A DNA stretch of 64,000 nucleotides from Rhizobium sp. (GTDB lineage Bacteria; Pseudomonadota; Alphaproteobacteria; Rhizobiales; Rhizobiaceae), in contig JAPZUE010000051.1 of the NCBI GenBank assembly GCA_027533385.1, positions 62,001 to 126,000 on the forward strand. The letters run 5' to 3'. Both the position numbers and the translations under genes were made by a program. Below the pieces are notes generated by a model that ran no database searches, was not told the DNA's origin, and saw only the letters and a program-made list of their open reading frames with translations. Of this stretch, positions 28,644 to 36,993 are shown in pieces (position 1 is the first letter of the stretch; each line of letters opens with the position of its first letter).

Positions 28644-29435
28644 CTATGGCGCGGGGAAGACTGCGTCGATGCGGCCCAGCGCGCGATAGGCGGCCAGCCC
28701 CACCCATTCCCTTGCCGCAGTCGACATCTGCTGCGCGTTGAGCGTCGGCTGGGTGAAATCGAGGGCAAAGGACAGGTTGCCGGCCGTGCGATAGTCGACG
28801 GGCCAGGGGGTCACCTCGACGCCCGCCTTGCGGAAAAGGCCAACGGAACGCGGCATGTGGAAGGCCGATGTGATCAGCAAGCAGTCGTCGAGGCCGTTGG
28901 AGGCCAGCAGATCGCGGCTATTCTGGGCGTTCTCATCGGTGTTTCTCGAACTCGTTTCGGCAATCAGCCTGTCGCGCGAGATCCCGAAGGCCTCGAAAAA
29001 GCGGATCGAGGCGGCAGCGTCGCCTTCCAGGACGCCACTCAAGGAGCCGTCACCACCGGAAACCAGGATCTTCGCCTCCGGATAGCGCATGGCGAGCCGC
29101 AGGCCTTCGACAAAACGATCGGCGGCCTGATTGAGGTCAACGCCGCCACGAGCCGTGGTCACCTCCGTCTCGAAGGCGCCACCCAGCACGATCATGCAGC
29201 CAAGTTGTGCGGGATCTCGCTCCGGACGTGGAAAGCGGGCCTCCAGCGTCTGCAAGAGCACGGAGCCGAGCGTCGTATAGAGCGTCAGGAAAAGGATTAT
29301 CAGAGCGAGCGACAGCGACGCGGCGGCAAGGCGCGGGCGTCGGAACCAGATCAGGACAAGACAGACGCTCCCGAACAGGAAGACGAGGGACAGCGGCTGG
29401 ACGGCATTCCAGAACAGTTTGGAAAACACGAACAC
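28644..29435 (-). CDS. YdcF family protein (DUF218)
   Basis: Inner-membrane protein of the YdcF/SanA/ElyC family, members of which affect envelope integrity and peptidoglycan precursor recycling. The 263-residue product has two N-terminal membrane helices (about residues 10-30 and 38-60). The DUF218 domain follows, with CMIVLGGAF, ILVSGGDGSLSG, ETSSRNTDENAQNSRDLL and LLITSAFHMPRSVGLFRKAG. It starts at GTG 29433-29435 with GGAG upstream. The precise reaction is unknown. Confidence 0.85.
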   Translation of the reverse strand: MFVFSKLFWNAVQPLSLVFLFGSVCLVLIWFRRPRLAAASLSLALIILFLTLYTTLGSVLLQTLEARFPRPERDPAQLGCMIVLGGAFETEVTTARGGVDLNQAADRFVEGLRLAMRYPEAKILVSGGDGSLSGVLEGDAAASIRFFEAFGISRDRLIAETSSRNTDENAQNSRDLLASNGLDDCLLITSAFHMPRSVGLFRKAGVEVTPWPVDYRTAGNLSFALDFTQPTLNAQQMSTAAREWVGLAAYRALGRIDAVFPAP

Positions 29436-29576
29436 AGCCCAATCTCCTTGCCCAAGCCATCAGGTCCTACGGAAAGCTCCCTGCCGTTACGGAAAGAAAG
29501 CCTCGCTCAAGGACGCGTTACTAAACCCTCGAACCACTGTCATCACCGCTCTTCTGAATTTTCCGGGAGGAACCCC

Positions 29577-29774
29577 ATGCGATTTGCCATCGACACCGTG
29601 GACGACTCCGGCAATGACCGCCTCTATATCGGCACGCCTGTTGAAGTCAGCGAGGACAAGCTGCATCTGAAGCTGCGCGACGGCGAGGTGAAACTCGACA
29701 TCCGCAAGATCATCGACTGGTTCCAGATCGACCTGTCGGAAAACGGCGAGCGGGTGGAGCTGTTTCAGCGGTGA
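29577..29774 (+). CDS. Conserved small hypothetical protein (65 aa)
   Basis: Soluble acidic protein of 65 residues, MRFAIDTVDDSGNDRLYIGT through IIDWFQIDLSENGERVELFQR. It is not recognised as a named family. A near-perfect ribosome site GGGAGGA sits 6 bases before ATG 29577, and the codon use matches the neighbours, so it is very likely real. It lies between the ydcF-like gene (divergent) and tRNA-Ala. Confidence 0.7.
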   Translation: MRFAIDTVDDSGNDRLYIGTPVEVSEDKLHLKLRDGEVKLDIRKIIDWFQIDLSENGERVELFQR

Positions 29775-29876
29775 GTGGGCTGACGCGGTGCGCGGCCGAC
29801 GCCAAGCCGATCCACACCGCAGCATAAGACACGCGATGTGTTCGCGAAACAATCGTCAGTTTCTCTAAGGGAGTTT

Positions 29877-29952
<76 letters not shown>

Positions 29953-30064
29953 ATCAGGGTACCGGGTAATTTCCGGCTCCGGGAACCCCGTTGAAAGCAG
30001 CGCTTTCGTCGGGGTGGCGGCTTGATACTTCCGGTTATCGGAGATGGCAAGCCGAAAAATGAAA

Positions 30065-30090
30065 GCCCGGGCATTTTTTTGTGCCCGGGC
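30065..30090 (-). terminator. Terminator of the FYDLN gene
   Basis: GCCCGGGCA (30065-30073) pairs perfectly with TGCCCGGGC (30082-30090). On the minus strand it is followed by TTTCATTTTTC. It lies 18 bases after the stop codon of the FYDLN-acid gene. Confidence 0.7.
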
Positions 30091-30107
30091 CCGAAATGCT
30101 TGAATTT

Positions 30108-30494
30108 TCAGACTTCGTCGTCGTCGCCAGTGACGCCGATGAGGCCGGACATGTCGTCGTCATCATCGTCTTCGTCGGCTTCGAGGAAGGTGTCGTCGTC
30201 GTCGCCGTCGATCTCGACGTCATCGTCGCCGATATCGGGAAGATCGTCGCCGCCGGCCGCGTCGTCGCCGTCCTCGAGCGAGACGAGCTCGACATCGGTG
30301 TTTTCGGTATCGACTTCTGCGACGTCCTCTTCTTCAGCCTTTTCCATGATGGCTGCGACCGACGTTTCCTCGAAATAGGAAAGCGGCCAGGACTTGCCCG
30401 TGTACGGCGACACGATCGGGTCCTTGTTCAGGTCGTAGAATTTCTTGCCGGTGTCGGGGCAAGTGCGTTTCGTTCCAAGTTCTGCCTTCGCCAC
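30108..30494 (-). CDS. FYDLN-acid family protein (TIGR02300)
   Basis: Conserved alphaproteobacterial protein of unknown function. The 128-residue product begins MAKAELGTKRTCPDTGKKFY with the naming motif KFYDLNKDPIVSPYTGKSWPLSYFEE. It ends in a very acidic tail with long Asp runs (about residues 75-120). The single CPDTG Cys suggests half of a zinc ribbon. GTG 30492-30494 is preferred to TTG 30500 because GAGG lies 8 bases before it. Normally aroA and cmk lie next to it; here only cmk follows, divergently. Confidence 0.88.
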   Translation of the reverse strand: MAKAELGTKRTCPDTGKKFYDLNKDPIVSPYTGKSWPLSYFEETSVAAIMEKAEEEDVAEVDTENTDVELVSLEDGDDAAGGDDLPDIGDDDVEIDGDDDDTFLEADEDDDDDDMSGLIGVTGDDDEV

Positions 30495-30714
30495 TGTCAA
30501 AGCCTCATGAAGTCGTGAAGATTAAGGGCATGCGCCTAGCGCCCGGCACGAGGCCGGCCAAACTGTAGTCGGTCCCCTTAATCGCTGGCGCACGTCCTGT
30601 CAAAGGCAATCTGCGCAGGTATTTTGGCAAGCTGCCGATCGCATGCATCGCTTGGCAATCCCATCCAAGATTTGTATCAGCGGGGACATGACAGGCAGAA
30701 TGGAAGAGGGCCGG

Positions 30715-31341
30715 ATGATCATCGCCATCGACGGACCGGCTGCAGCCGGCAAGGGGACGCTGTCGCGCCGGATCGCGGAGACCTACGGCTTCCATCATCT
30801 CGACACGGGGCTCACCTATCGGGCGACCGCGAAGGCACTGCTCGATGCCGGCCTGCCACTCGATGACGAGGCGGTTGCCGAGCGGATGGCTCTGGCCGTC
30901 GAACTGGCTGGGCTCGATCGCGACATTCTCTCTGCCCACGAGATCGGCGAGGCGGCCTCGAAGATCGCCGTGATGCCGGCGGTTCGCCGGGCACTCGTCG
31001 AGGCCCAGCGCGCGTTTTCGAAACGTGCGCCCGGCACGGTGCTCGACGGGCGTGATATCGGCACGGTCGTTTGCCCCGAGGCGCCCGTAAAGCTCTATGT
31101 CACGGCCTCTCCCGAGGTGCGCGCAAAACGGCGCTATGACGAAATCCGGTCGAAGGGCGGCCAGGCCGATTTCGAGGCGATCTTTGCGGATGTGAAGAAG
31201 CGCGACGAGCGCGACATGGGACGCGCTGACAGCCCATTGAAACCAGCGGATGACGCGCACTTGCTAGACACGTCCGAAATGAGTATAGAGGCCGCATTCT
31301 TGGCGGCGAAGGCTCTCGTCGACGCTGCCCTGACGAAATGA
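30715..31341 (+). CDS. cmk: (d)CMP kinase
   Basis: Phosphorylates CMP and dCMP for nucleotide pools. The 208-residue protein has the P-loop DGPAAAGKGTLSRRIAE, the CMP-binding region FHHLDTGLTYRATA, and DGRDIGTVVCPEAPVKLYVTA followed by the lid RRYDEIRSKGG. I take ATG 30715 (MIIAIDGPAA) with AGAGGG upstream; in-frame ATGs at 30688 and 30700 are alternatives. It precedes rpsA as in most proteobacteria, but aroA is not upstream. Confidence 0.95.
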   Translation: MIIAIDGPAAAGKGTLSRRIAETYGFHHLDTGLTYRATAKALLDAGLPLDDEAVAERMALAVELAGLDRDILSAHEIGEAASKIAVMPAVRRALVEAQRAFSKRAPGTVLDGRDIGTVVCPEAPVKLYVTASPEVRAKRRYDEIRSKGGQADFEAIFADVKKRDERDMGRADSPLKPADDAHLLDTSEMSIEAAFLAAKALVDAALTK

Positions 31342-31403
31342 AGTGACCAGGGGCCGGCAAAGCCGGTGCCTGAGGGCCGACATCCAGTCCCCGCGCCGGA
31401 ATT

Positions 31404-31479
31404 GCTCTTTTGAAGAGCGGATCGGTTGCCGGCCAAGATCAACACCAACCCCCGGCGCTCACGCATCCAGTGGGATGCG
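31404..31479 (+). promoter_or_regulatory. Two hairpins in the rpsA leader
   Basis: GCTCTT-TTG-AAGAGC (31404-31418) and CGCATCC-AGTG-GGATGCG (31462-31479) are perfect stems. The second ends 3 bases before the TAGGAG ribosome site, a position suited to translational control; S1 is known to repress its own mRNA in Escherichia coli. Regulation here is inferred only. Confidence 0.4.
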
Positions 31480-31492
31480 ACTAGGAGATTTC

Positions 31493-33196
31493 ATGTCTGT
31501 TTCTACCCCGTCGCGCGAGGACTTCGCAGCCCTCCTTGAGGAATCCTTTGCCAAGACCGATCTGGCCGAAGGCTATGTTGCCAAGGGCATCATCACGGCC
31601 ATCGAAAAGGACGTCGCCATTGTTGACGTCGGCCTGAAGGTCGAAGGCCGCATCGCTCTGAAGGAATTCGGTGCACGCGCCAAGGACGGTTCGCTGAAGG
31701 TCGGCGACGAAGTCGAAGTTTACGTCGAGCGCATCGAAAACGCTCTCGGCGAAGCAGTTCTGTCGCGCGAGAAGGCTCGTCGCGAAGAAAGCTGGATCAA
31801 GCTCGAAGCCAAGTTCGAAGCTGGCGAGCGCGTTGAAGGCGTCATCTTCAACCAGGTCAAGGGCGGCTTCACGGTTGACCTCGACGGCGCCGTTGCCTTC
31901 CTGCCGCGTTCGCAGGTGGACATCCGTCCGATCCGCGACGTCACCCCGCTGATGCACAACCCGCAGCCCTTCGAAATCCTCAAGATGGACAAGCGTCGCG
32001 GCAACATCGTTGTATCGCGTCGTACGGTTCTCGAAGAGTCCCGCGCCGAGCAGCGTTCTGAAATCGTTCAGAACCTCGAAGAAGGCCAGGTTGTTGACGG
32101 CGTCGTCAAGAACATCACCGATTACGGTGCGTTCGTTGACCTGGGCGGCATCGACGGCCTGCTGCACGTCACCGACATGGCATGGCGCCGCGTCAACCAT
32201 CCTTCGGAAATCCTGTCCATCGGCCAGTCGGTCAAGGTTCAGATCATCCGTATCAACCAGGAAACCCACCGCATCTCGCTCGGCATGAAGCAGCTCGAGT
32301 CGGATCCGTGGGATGGCATTGCTGCCAAGTACCCGGTTGGCAAGAAGATCTCCGGTACCGTCACGAACATCACCGACTACGGTGCATTCGTCGAGCTGGA
32401 GCCGGGCATCGAAGGCCTGATCCACATCTCGGAAATGTCCTGGACGAAGAAGAACGTTCATCCCGGCAAGATCCTTTCGACCACGCAGGACGTCGATGTC
32501 GTCGTTCTCGAAGTCGATCCGTCGAAGCGCCGTATCTCGCTCGGTCTCAAGCAGACCCTCGAGAACCCGTGGCAGGCATTTGCCTACAGCCACCCGGCCG
32601 GCACTGAAGTCGAAGGCGAAGTCAAGAACAAGACCGAATTCGGCCTGTTCATCGGCCTCGAAGGCGACGTTGACGGCATGGTTCACCTGTCGGATCTCGA
32701 CTGGAACCGTCCGGGCGAGCAGGTCATCGAAGAGTACAACAAGGGTGACGTGGTCAAGGCCGTCGTTCTCGACGTCGACGTCGAGAAGGAGCGCATCTCG
32801 CTCGGCATCAAGCAGCTCGGCCGTGATTCGGTCGGCGAAGCTGCCCAGTCAGGCGACCTGCGCAAGAACGCTGTCGTCTCGTGCGAAGTCATCGGCATCA
32901 ACGATGGCGGCATCGAAGTGAAGCTCGTGAACCACGAAGACATCACCTCGTTCATCCGTCGCGCCGACCTGTCGCGTGACCGTGACGAGCAGCGTCCGGA
33001 GCGTTTCTCGGTTGGTCAGGTTGTCGACGCCCGCGTCACCAACTTCTCCAAGAAGGACCGCAAGGTCATGCTGTCGATCAAGGCTCTCGAGATCGCAGAA
33101 GAGAAGGAAGCCGTTGCTCAGTTCGGTTCGTCCGACTCGGGCGCGTCGCTCGGCGACATCCTGGGTGCGGCCCTGAAGAACCGCAACAACGACTAA
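31493..33196 (+). CDS. rpsA: 30S ribosomal protein S1
   Basis: Binds mRNA leaders and unwinds them on the 30S subunit. The 567-residue protein starts MSVSTPSREDFAALLEESF and holds six S1 repeats. Clear examples are GVVKNITDYGAFVDLGGIDGL, GTVTNITDYGAFVELEPGI and GEVKNKTEFGLFIGLEGDVDG; the two N-terminal repeats are degenerate, as in the family. ATG 31493 has TAGGAG 6 bases upstream. Strong codon bias fits a highly expressed gene. Confidence 0.98.
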   Translation: MSVSTPSREDFAALLEESFAKTDLAEGYVAKGIITAIEKDVAIVDVGLKVEGRIALKEFGARAKDGSLKVGDEVEVYVERIENALGEAVLSREKARREESWIKLEAKFEAGERVEGVIFNQVKGGFTVDLDGAVAFLPRSQVDIRPIRDVTPLMHNPQPFEILKMDKRRGNIVVSRRTVLEESRAEQRSEIVQNLEEGQVVDGVVKNITDYGAFVDLGGIDGLLHVTDMAWRRVNHPSEILSIGQSVKVQIIRINQETHRISLGMKQLESDPWDGIAAKYPVGKKISGTVTNITDYGAFVELEPGIEGLIHISEMSWTKKNVHPGKILSTTQDVDVVVLEVDPSKRRISLGLKQTLENPWQAFAYSHPAGTEVEGEVKNKTEFGLFIGLEGDVDGMVHLSDLDWNRPGEQVIEEYNKGDVVKAVVLDVDVEKERISLGIKQLGRDSVGEAAQSGDLRKNAVVSCEVIGINDGGIEVKLVNHEDITSFIRRADLSRDRDEQRPERFSVGQVVDARVTNFSKKDRKVMLSIKALEIAEEKEAVAQFGSSDSGASLGDILGAALKNRNND

Positions 33197-33221
33197 TCCT
33201 CGCTGTTGAGTAAATGCAAAG

Positions 33222-33253
33222 AACCCGTCGGGAGCGATCCCGGCGGGTTTTTT
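33222..33253 (+). terminator. Rho-independent terminator after rpsA
   Basis: AACCCGTCGGGA pairs with TCCCGGCGGGTT (one G-U) around a GCGA tetraloop and runs into TTTTTT (33248-33253). Confidence 0.92.
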
Positions 33254-33271
33254 CTTTTGCGGCTGTGATTG

Positions 33272-34954
33272 TCAGGTGAGCCCGGCCATTCGGAGATAGA
33301 GCTCATGGGCGGGCTCCGGCTGGAGCTGCAGGGCTTTATCCGAGGGCGGCGGCAGCAATGGCCTATCGGAGACGGTCGTCTCGGCGGCGTCCGAAGCGAT
33401 TGCCGTGGTCACCGGGCCCGAAGCTTCCGTTTCGCCGGCCGTGTGCGCGTCTTGATCACCGGCCTCTTCTTCGGCGTCCCGACCCGTGTCCCGCTCATCT
33501 CTGCCCTGGCTGTCCTCGTCCTCCTCCTCCTCGACACGCTCCATCTCGCCGTCATCGGCGATCAGATAGGGTACGAAAGGCAGAGGCATTCCTTCGCGGA
33601 CAATGGGGTTGCGGAGCAGAGCCTGCTCGGGCACGGGGATGGGGAGAGGCAGCGGACGTTCGTCCCCGGGATTCCTGGTGGCGGCTTCGGGCGTCTGGGC
33701 AGCCTCTTCGGCAGCGCTGCGGAAAGTCTCGCCGGCTGCACCATCCTTGAGAGCCGGCTCGGCGACGGTCTTCTCTGAGCCTGGCCGGGCCGATGGTCTG
33801 GCTGCAGCCTGCGGATCGAAAGGCAGCGTCTTCAGCTGCAAGAGTGTGCGGACAAAATCCGTTTCGAACAATTCGGCGAGCCAGCTTGTCGGAGTCGGTG
33901 TGGCAGGCCGGGTCTGCGTCTGGGCAGACATGGCCGGGCTGGCCGAGGCGGCGGATCGATCTGCGGATGGTCGCAGGCCGTCCTGGACAGGTTCGTCGGC
34001 CTGGCGCGGCATATTCGGTGCGGCTTCAGTCCGTTCGATGCCATTTCTACGCAATTGGACCGCTTCCGGCGTGGCGGAGGATCGGCCACGCATTTCGGGT
34101 GCCTCGCCTGCCTGCCGCGCAGTCGCGGCTTTTGGATCGGGCTGGCCGGTAATGCCGTTGCGCGATGTCTCCGGAAATTCGCTGGTGGTATCCAGATCCT
34201 GCGAGAGGGGCGCTGAAGATGGAGGCGCGCCCCTTGGGAAGGCTGTGACGTCCTGACCCGAACGTACCAGCGAGGCGGAAGAGGAGGAGGAGCCGATATC
34301 TCCCCTGCCCCGGGCTTCGCCTCCAGGCATCCTCTGCGGTTGACCTGGATCGACCATAGGCTGGGCGGTCCGTTGAGGATCGGCGGACGGCCGGCTGCTG
34401 TCATTGGCGGCGGTGGGACGGCCCGAGCCAGGTGCGCCGCCTCGCCCTTCGGCCGCAACTTCGCGGTAAGACGAGATCACCGAGCGCATCGCGCCGTCCC
34501 TGTCGGTCTGGCGGTAGAGTTCGAGATAGAGTGCGAGCGTGGCACGCTCCGGCCCGGAGGGATTGGCCATGGCCTCCAGCAGCGTGCGCAGCTGCAATCC
34601 GGCAAAGGATTGGGTCAAAAGCTTCTGCAGCCGGAGGCGATCGGCCTGGGGCAGATTTGCGATACCCTCGATGAGGCGGCCCATATAGTCGTTCAGGCTT
34701 TCGTCCGGGCGCTGCTCGATCTTCAGCGCGCTGCCCAGAACCTCAGCGAGTGCCGCGAGGTTCTGAGACATGCGTTCGGGACCGGAGAGCAGCATGATAT
34801 TGAGCTGTCCTGCAATCGCCGAATTCTGGCTGAGGGCTGCCGGCTGCGCTGCCGAAGGAAGCGCCACTGGTCGAGGCGTTGCCGAGGGATCGGGACGCAG
34901 CTTTGGCTCGGTCGCCGTAAATGTTGCAGGGGACGCAGGGACTGGAGGAAGCAT
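33272..34954 (-). CDS. Large disordered Pro/Ala/Glu-rich protein of unknown function
   Basis: No family recognised. The 560-residue product has one ordered-looking helical section (about residues 45-170: QLNIMLLSGPERMSQNLAAL ... LRTLLEAMANPSGPERATLALYLELYRQ). A long low-complexity middle rich in Pro, Arg, Ser and Ala follows. A second short ordered part (WLAELFETDFVRTLLQLKTL, PLPFVPYLI) precedes a very acidic Glu/Asp run and the end ELYLRMAGLT. I prefer ATG 34952-34954 because GGAGAGG lies 6 bases upstream; a GTG at 35032 adds 26 residues. A CtrA-like box lies upstream. Confidence 0.6.
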   Translation of the reverse strand: MLPPVPASPATFTATEPKLRPDPSATPRPVALPSAAQPAALSQNSAIAGQLNIMLLSGPERMSQNLAALAEVLGSALKIEQRPDESLNDYMGRLIEGIANLPQADRLRLQKLLTQSFAGLQLRTLLEAMANPSGPERATLALYLELYRQTDRDGAMRSVISSYREVAAEGRGGAPGSGRPTAANDSSRPSADPQRTAQPMVDPGQPQRMPGGEARGRGDIGSSSSSASLVRSGQDVTAFPRGAPPSSAPLSQDLDTTSEFPETSRNGITGQPDPKAATARQAGEAPEMRGRSSATPEAVQLRRNGIERTEAAPNMPRQADEPVQDGLRPSADRSAASASPAMSAQTQTRPATPTPTSWLAELFETDFVRTLLQLKTLPFDPQAAARPSARPGSEKTVAEPALKDGAAGETFRSAAEEAAQTPEAATRNPGDERPLPLPIPVPEQALLRNPIVREGMPLPFVPYLIADDGEMERVEEEEDEDSQGRDERDTGRDAEEEAGDQDAHTAGETEASGPVTTAIASDAAETTVSDRPLLPPPSDKALQLQPEPAHELYLRMAGLT

Positions 34955-35071
34955 AGGCAACCTCTCCGGTTCTGGTGCCTCGGGATTCTTTGCATCCGGT
35001 GGATCATGACGGCGTGACACGAAAGCAGTCACTTCGTCGGCTCACACCGATCCTCAATCCTCCCGCATTAT

Positions 35072-35084
35072 GGTTAACGAAACC
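35072..35084. promoter_or_regulatory. Possible CtrA-type box (copy 1)
   Basis: GGTTAACGAAACC, also present at 36928-36940. Read on the minus strand it gives GTTAACCAT, matching the TTAACCAT half-site reported for rhizobial CtrA. It lies between the divergent large disordered gene and the nicotinamide phosphoribosyltransferase gene. Confidence 0.35.
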
Positions 35085-35188
35085 CTAAATTGATCGAGTG
35101 GCAGGGTACTCCAGCCTCGCGCACAGATGGGTGTGCATGATGGAAGCGCGGCGGACCATATTCTCATCAAGCAATCACAGGCCCAGGC

Positions 35189-36586
35189 ATGACAGACAAT
35201 CTTCTCCTGAACACCGACAGCTACAAGCTTGGCGTCTTTCTTCAGTATCCGCAGAATACGCGCGCCGTCAGCGCCTTCGTCACCACTCGGGGGCACTCGT
35301 TTCGGCCCGAGGTGATGTTCTTCGGACTGCAGATGTTCCTGAAACGATATCTGTCCAAGCCGATTACCAGTGCGGACATCGACGAGGCGGAGGAAGTCGC
35401 ACGCGCCCATGGCCAGCCTTTTGACCGCAGGGGTTGGGAGCATATTCTCAAGACCCATGGTGGGGTGCTGCCTCTCAAGATCGAGGCCCTTCCGGAAGGC
35501 CTGGCCATCCGCCGCGGGGTACCTGTCATGCAGGTGGTCAATACCGATCCGCTGGTGCCCTGGCTCACCTCCTATATGGAGACGGCACTGCTTCGGGCGG
35601 TGTGGTATCCTTCGACCGTCGCCACCACGGCCTGGCGGCTGCGTCTTGCGATCCAGCCATTTCTCGACCGGACAACCGACGACCCTGCGGGACTGCAGCC
35701 GAGCCGGATCAGCGACTATGGCTGCCGCAGCACATCAAGCACCGAGCAGGCCGCCATCGGCGGTGCGGCGCATCTGGTGCATTTCAACAGCTCGGATTCG
35801 CTACCAGCCATCCTTCAGGCACGCCGCTTCTACCATGCTTCCATGCCGGCCTATTCGATTCCGGCAGCCGAGCACGGGACGATCATCGCATGGGGTCAGG
35901 GGCGAGAGGTCGATGCCTACTCCAACATGATCGACAATTTCGCGAGCTTCGGCGCCTATTCCGTCGTTTCAGACAGTTTCGACCTGCACAATGCCGTCTC
36001 GGAGATCTGGGGCAAGAGGCTGCAGACAAAGGTGCGTGCCGCCGGCGGCGTTTTGGTCGTGCGTCCCGACAGCGGCGACCCGATCGACACGCCCGTCCAG
36101 GTGGTCGCGCAGCTCGCCTACGCCTTCGGCACCCGGCTCAACGGCAAGGGATTCAAGGTGCTCGACGGCAATGTGCGGGTTATTCAGGCAGATGGGGTGT
36201 CGATACAGGACATCCAGATGATTCTCGGCAGGCTCGAAGGCATGGGCTTTTCGGCCGAGAACATTTCCTTCGGCATGGGATCGGGACTGCTGCACAAGAT
36301 CAACAGGGACACCATGTCCTTCACAATGCGCACGAGCGCCGTGCAGGATGATGGCGGACAATGGCATCCGATCGCCCGGCGTCCTTCCAATCCGCAGGAA
36401 AAGGCGCCGATGGCCGGCCGAATGGCCGCGATTGCCGATGGCTACGACATCGTGGCCATACCGCTCCAGGATCTCGGGAACAGGACCAACCTTCTGCAGC
36501 CGGTCTGGCAGGATGGCAGGCTGATGGTGGATTGGAGCCTAGAGGAAATCCGGGCACGTGCGACGGCCGCGAGTTTGCCTCGTTAA
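35189..36586 (+). CDS. nadV: Nicotinamide phosphoribosyltransferase-like protein (NadV/NAMPT family)
   Basis: Predicted to make NMN from nicotinamide and PRPP in NAD salvage. The 465-residue protein follows the NAMPT pattern throughout: NTDSYKLGVFLQYP at the start, WYPSTVATTAW, ISDYGCRSTSSTEQAAIGGAAHLV, the catalytic His in IPAAEHGTI (about residue 231), SDSFDLHNA, the phosphoribosyl site VVRPDSGDP, RVIQADGVS and FGMGSGLLHK. These match human NAMPT better than nicotinate enzymes (PncB), by memory of the family. It stands alone after an ATG with only a weak AGG ribosome site. Confidence 0.85.
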   Translation: MTDNLLLNTDSYKLGVFLQYPQNTRAVSAFVTTRGHSFRPEVMFFGLQMFLKRYLSKPITSADIDEAEEVARAHGQPFDRRGWEHILKTHGGVLPLKIEALPEGLAIRRGVPVMQVVNTDPLVPWLTSYMETALLRAVWYPSTVATTAWRLRLAIQPFLDRTTDDPAGLQPSRISDYGCRSTSSTEQAAIGGAAHLVHFNSSDSLPAILQARRFYHASMPAYSIPAAEHGTIIAWGQGREVDAYSNMIDNFASFGAYSVVSDSFDLHNAVSEIWGKRLQTKVRAAGGVLVVRPDSGDPIDTPVQVVAQLAYAFGTRLNGKGFKVLDGNVRVIQADGVSIQDIQMILGRLEGMGFSAENISFGMGSGLLHKINRDTMSFTMRTSAVQDDGGQWHPIARRPSNPQEKAPMAGRMAAIADGYDIVAIPLQDLGNRTNLLQPVWQDGRLMVDWSLEEIRARATAASLPR

Positions 36587-36587
36587 C

Positions 36588-36839
36588 TCATACATCCACG
36601 AGGCGCATGTAACTCGGATAGAGGCCGGCCTCATCAGAGGGTAGCGGCACGCGCTCGCCGAAGGCCTCGTCCGAACGGCTGCGCTCGTCGACGATGAAGG
36701 CATCGAGCCAGTTGGCCGGTGCATATCGCGGACCTTCTTCGATTGCGGCTTGGTCGGCGGACGATTCGATCAGATCGACATCATAGATGGAGGGGTTACG
36801 CGATACCGAGTCGAGGAGGATACTGGATGCTTCCGTCAT
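36588..36839 (-). CDS. Small hypothetical protein (83 aa)
   Basis: Not recognised. The 83-residue acidic soluble protein MTEASSILLDSVSRNPSIYD ends LPSDEAGLYPSYMRLVDV. ATG 36837-36839 has AGGCG 5 bases upstream; a longer reading to 36896 has no ribosome site. It is convergent with nadV, with one base between the stops. Codon use resembles the neighbours, but I have only length and ribosome site as support. Confidence 0.5.
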   Translation of the reverse strand: MTEASSILLDSVSRNPSIYDVDLIESSADQAAIEEGPRYAPANWLDAFIVDERSRSDEAFGERVPLPSDEAGLYPSYMRLVDV

Positions 36840-36927
36840 GGTCGCCTGATCAACGCCTTTGTCACACGGGAGACTTGAAAGACCCGTTTTTGCCACCGAT
36901 TTGTATGTGGGGATGATGCGAAGTCTG

Positions 36928-36940
36928 GGTTAACGAAACC
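36928..36940. promoter_or_regulatory. Possible CtrA-type box (copy 2)
   Basis: A second exact copy of GGTTAACGAAACC, 54 bases before the ATG of the 107-residue protein at 36994. The second CtrA half-site expected 7 bases later is poor (TTGG). Confidence 0.3.
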
Positions 36941-36993
36941 TTGGCGAACTTCGCAGAAGCCCTCCCAATTCTCATCCATGAGAAGATCTAGGC

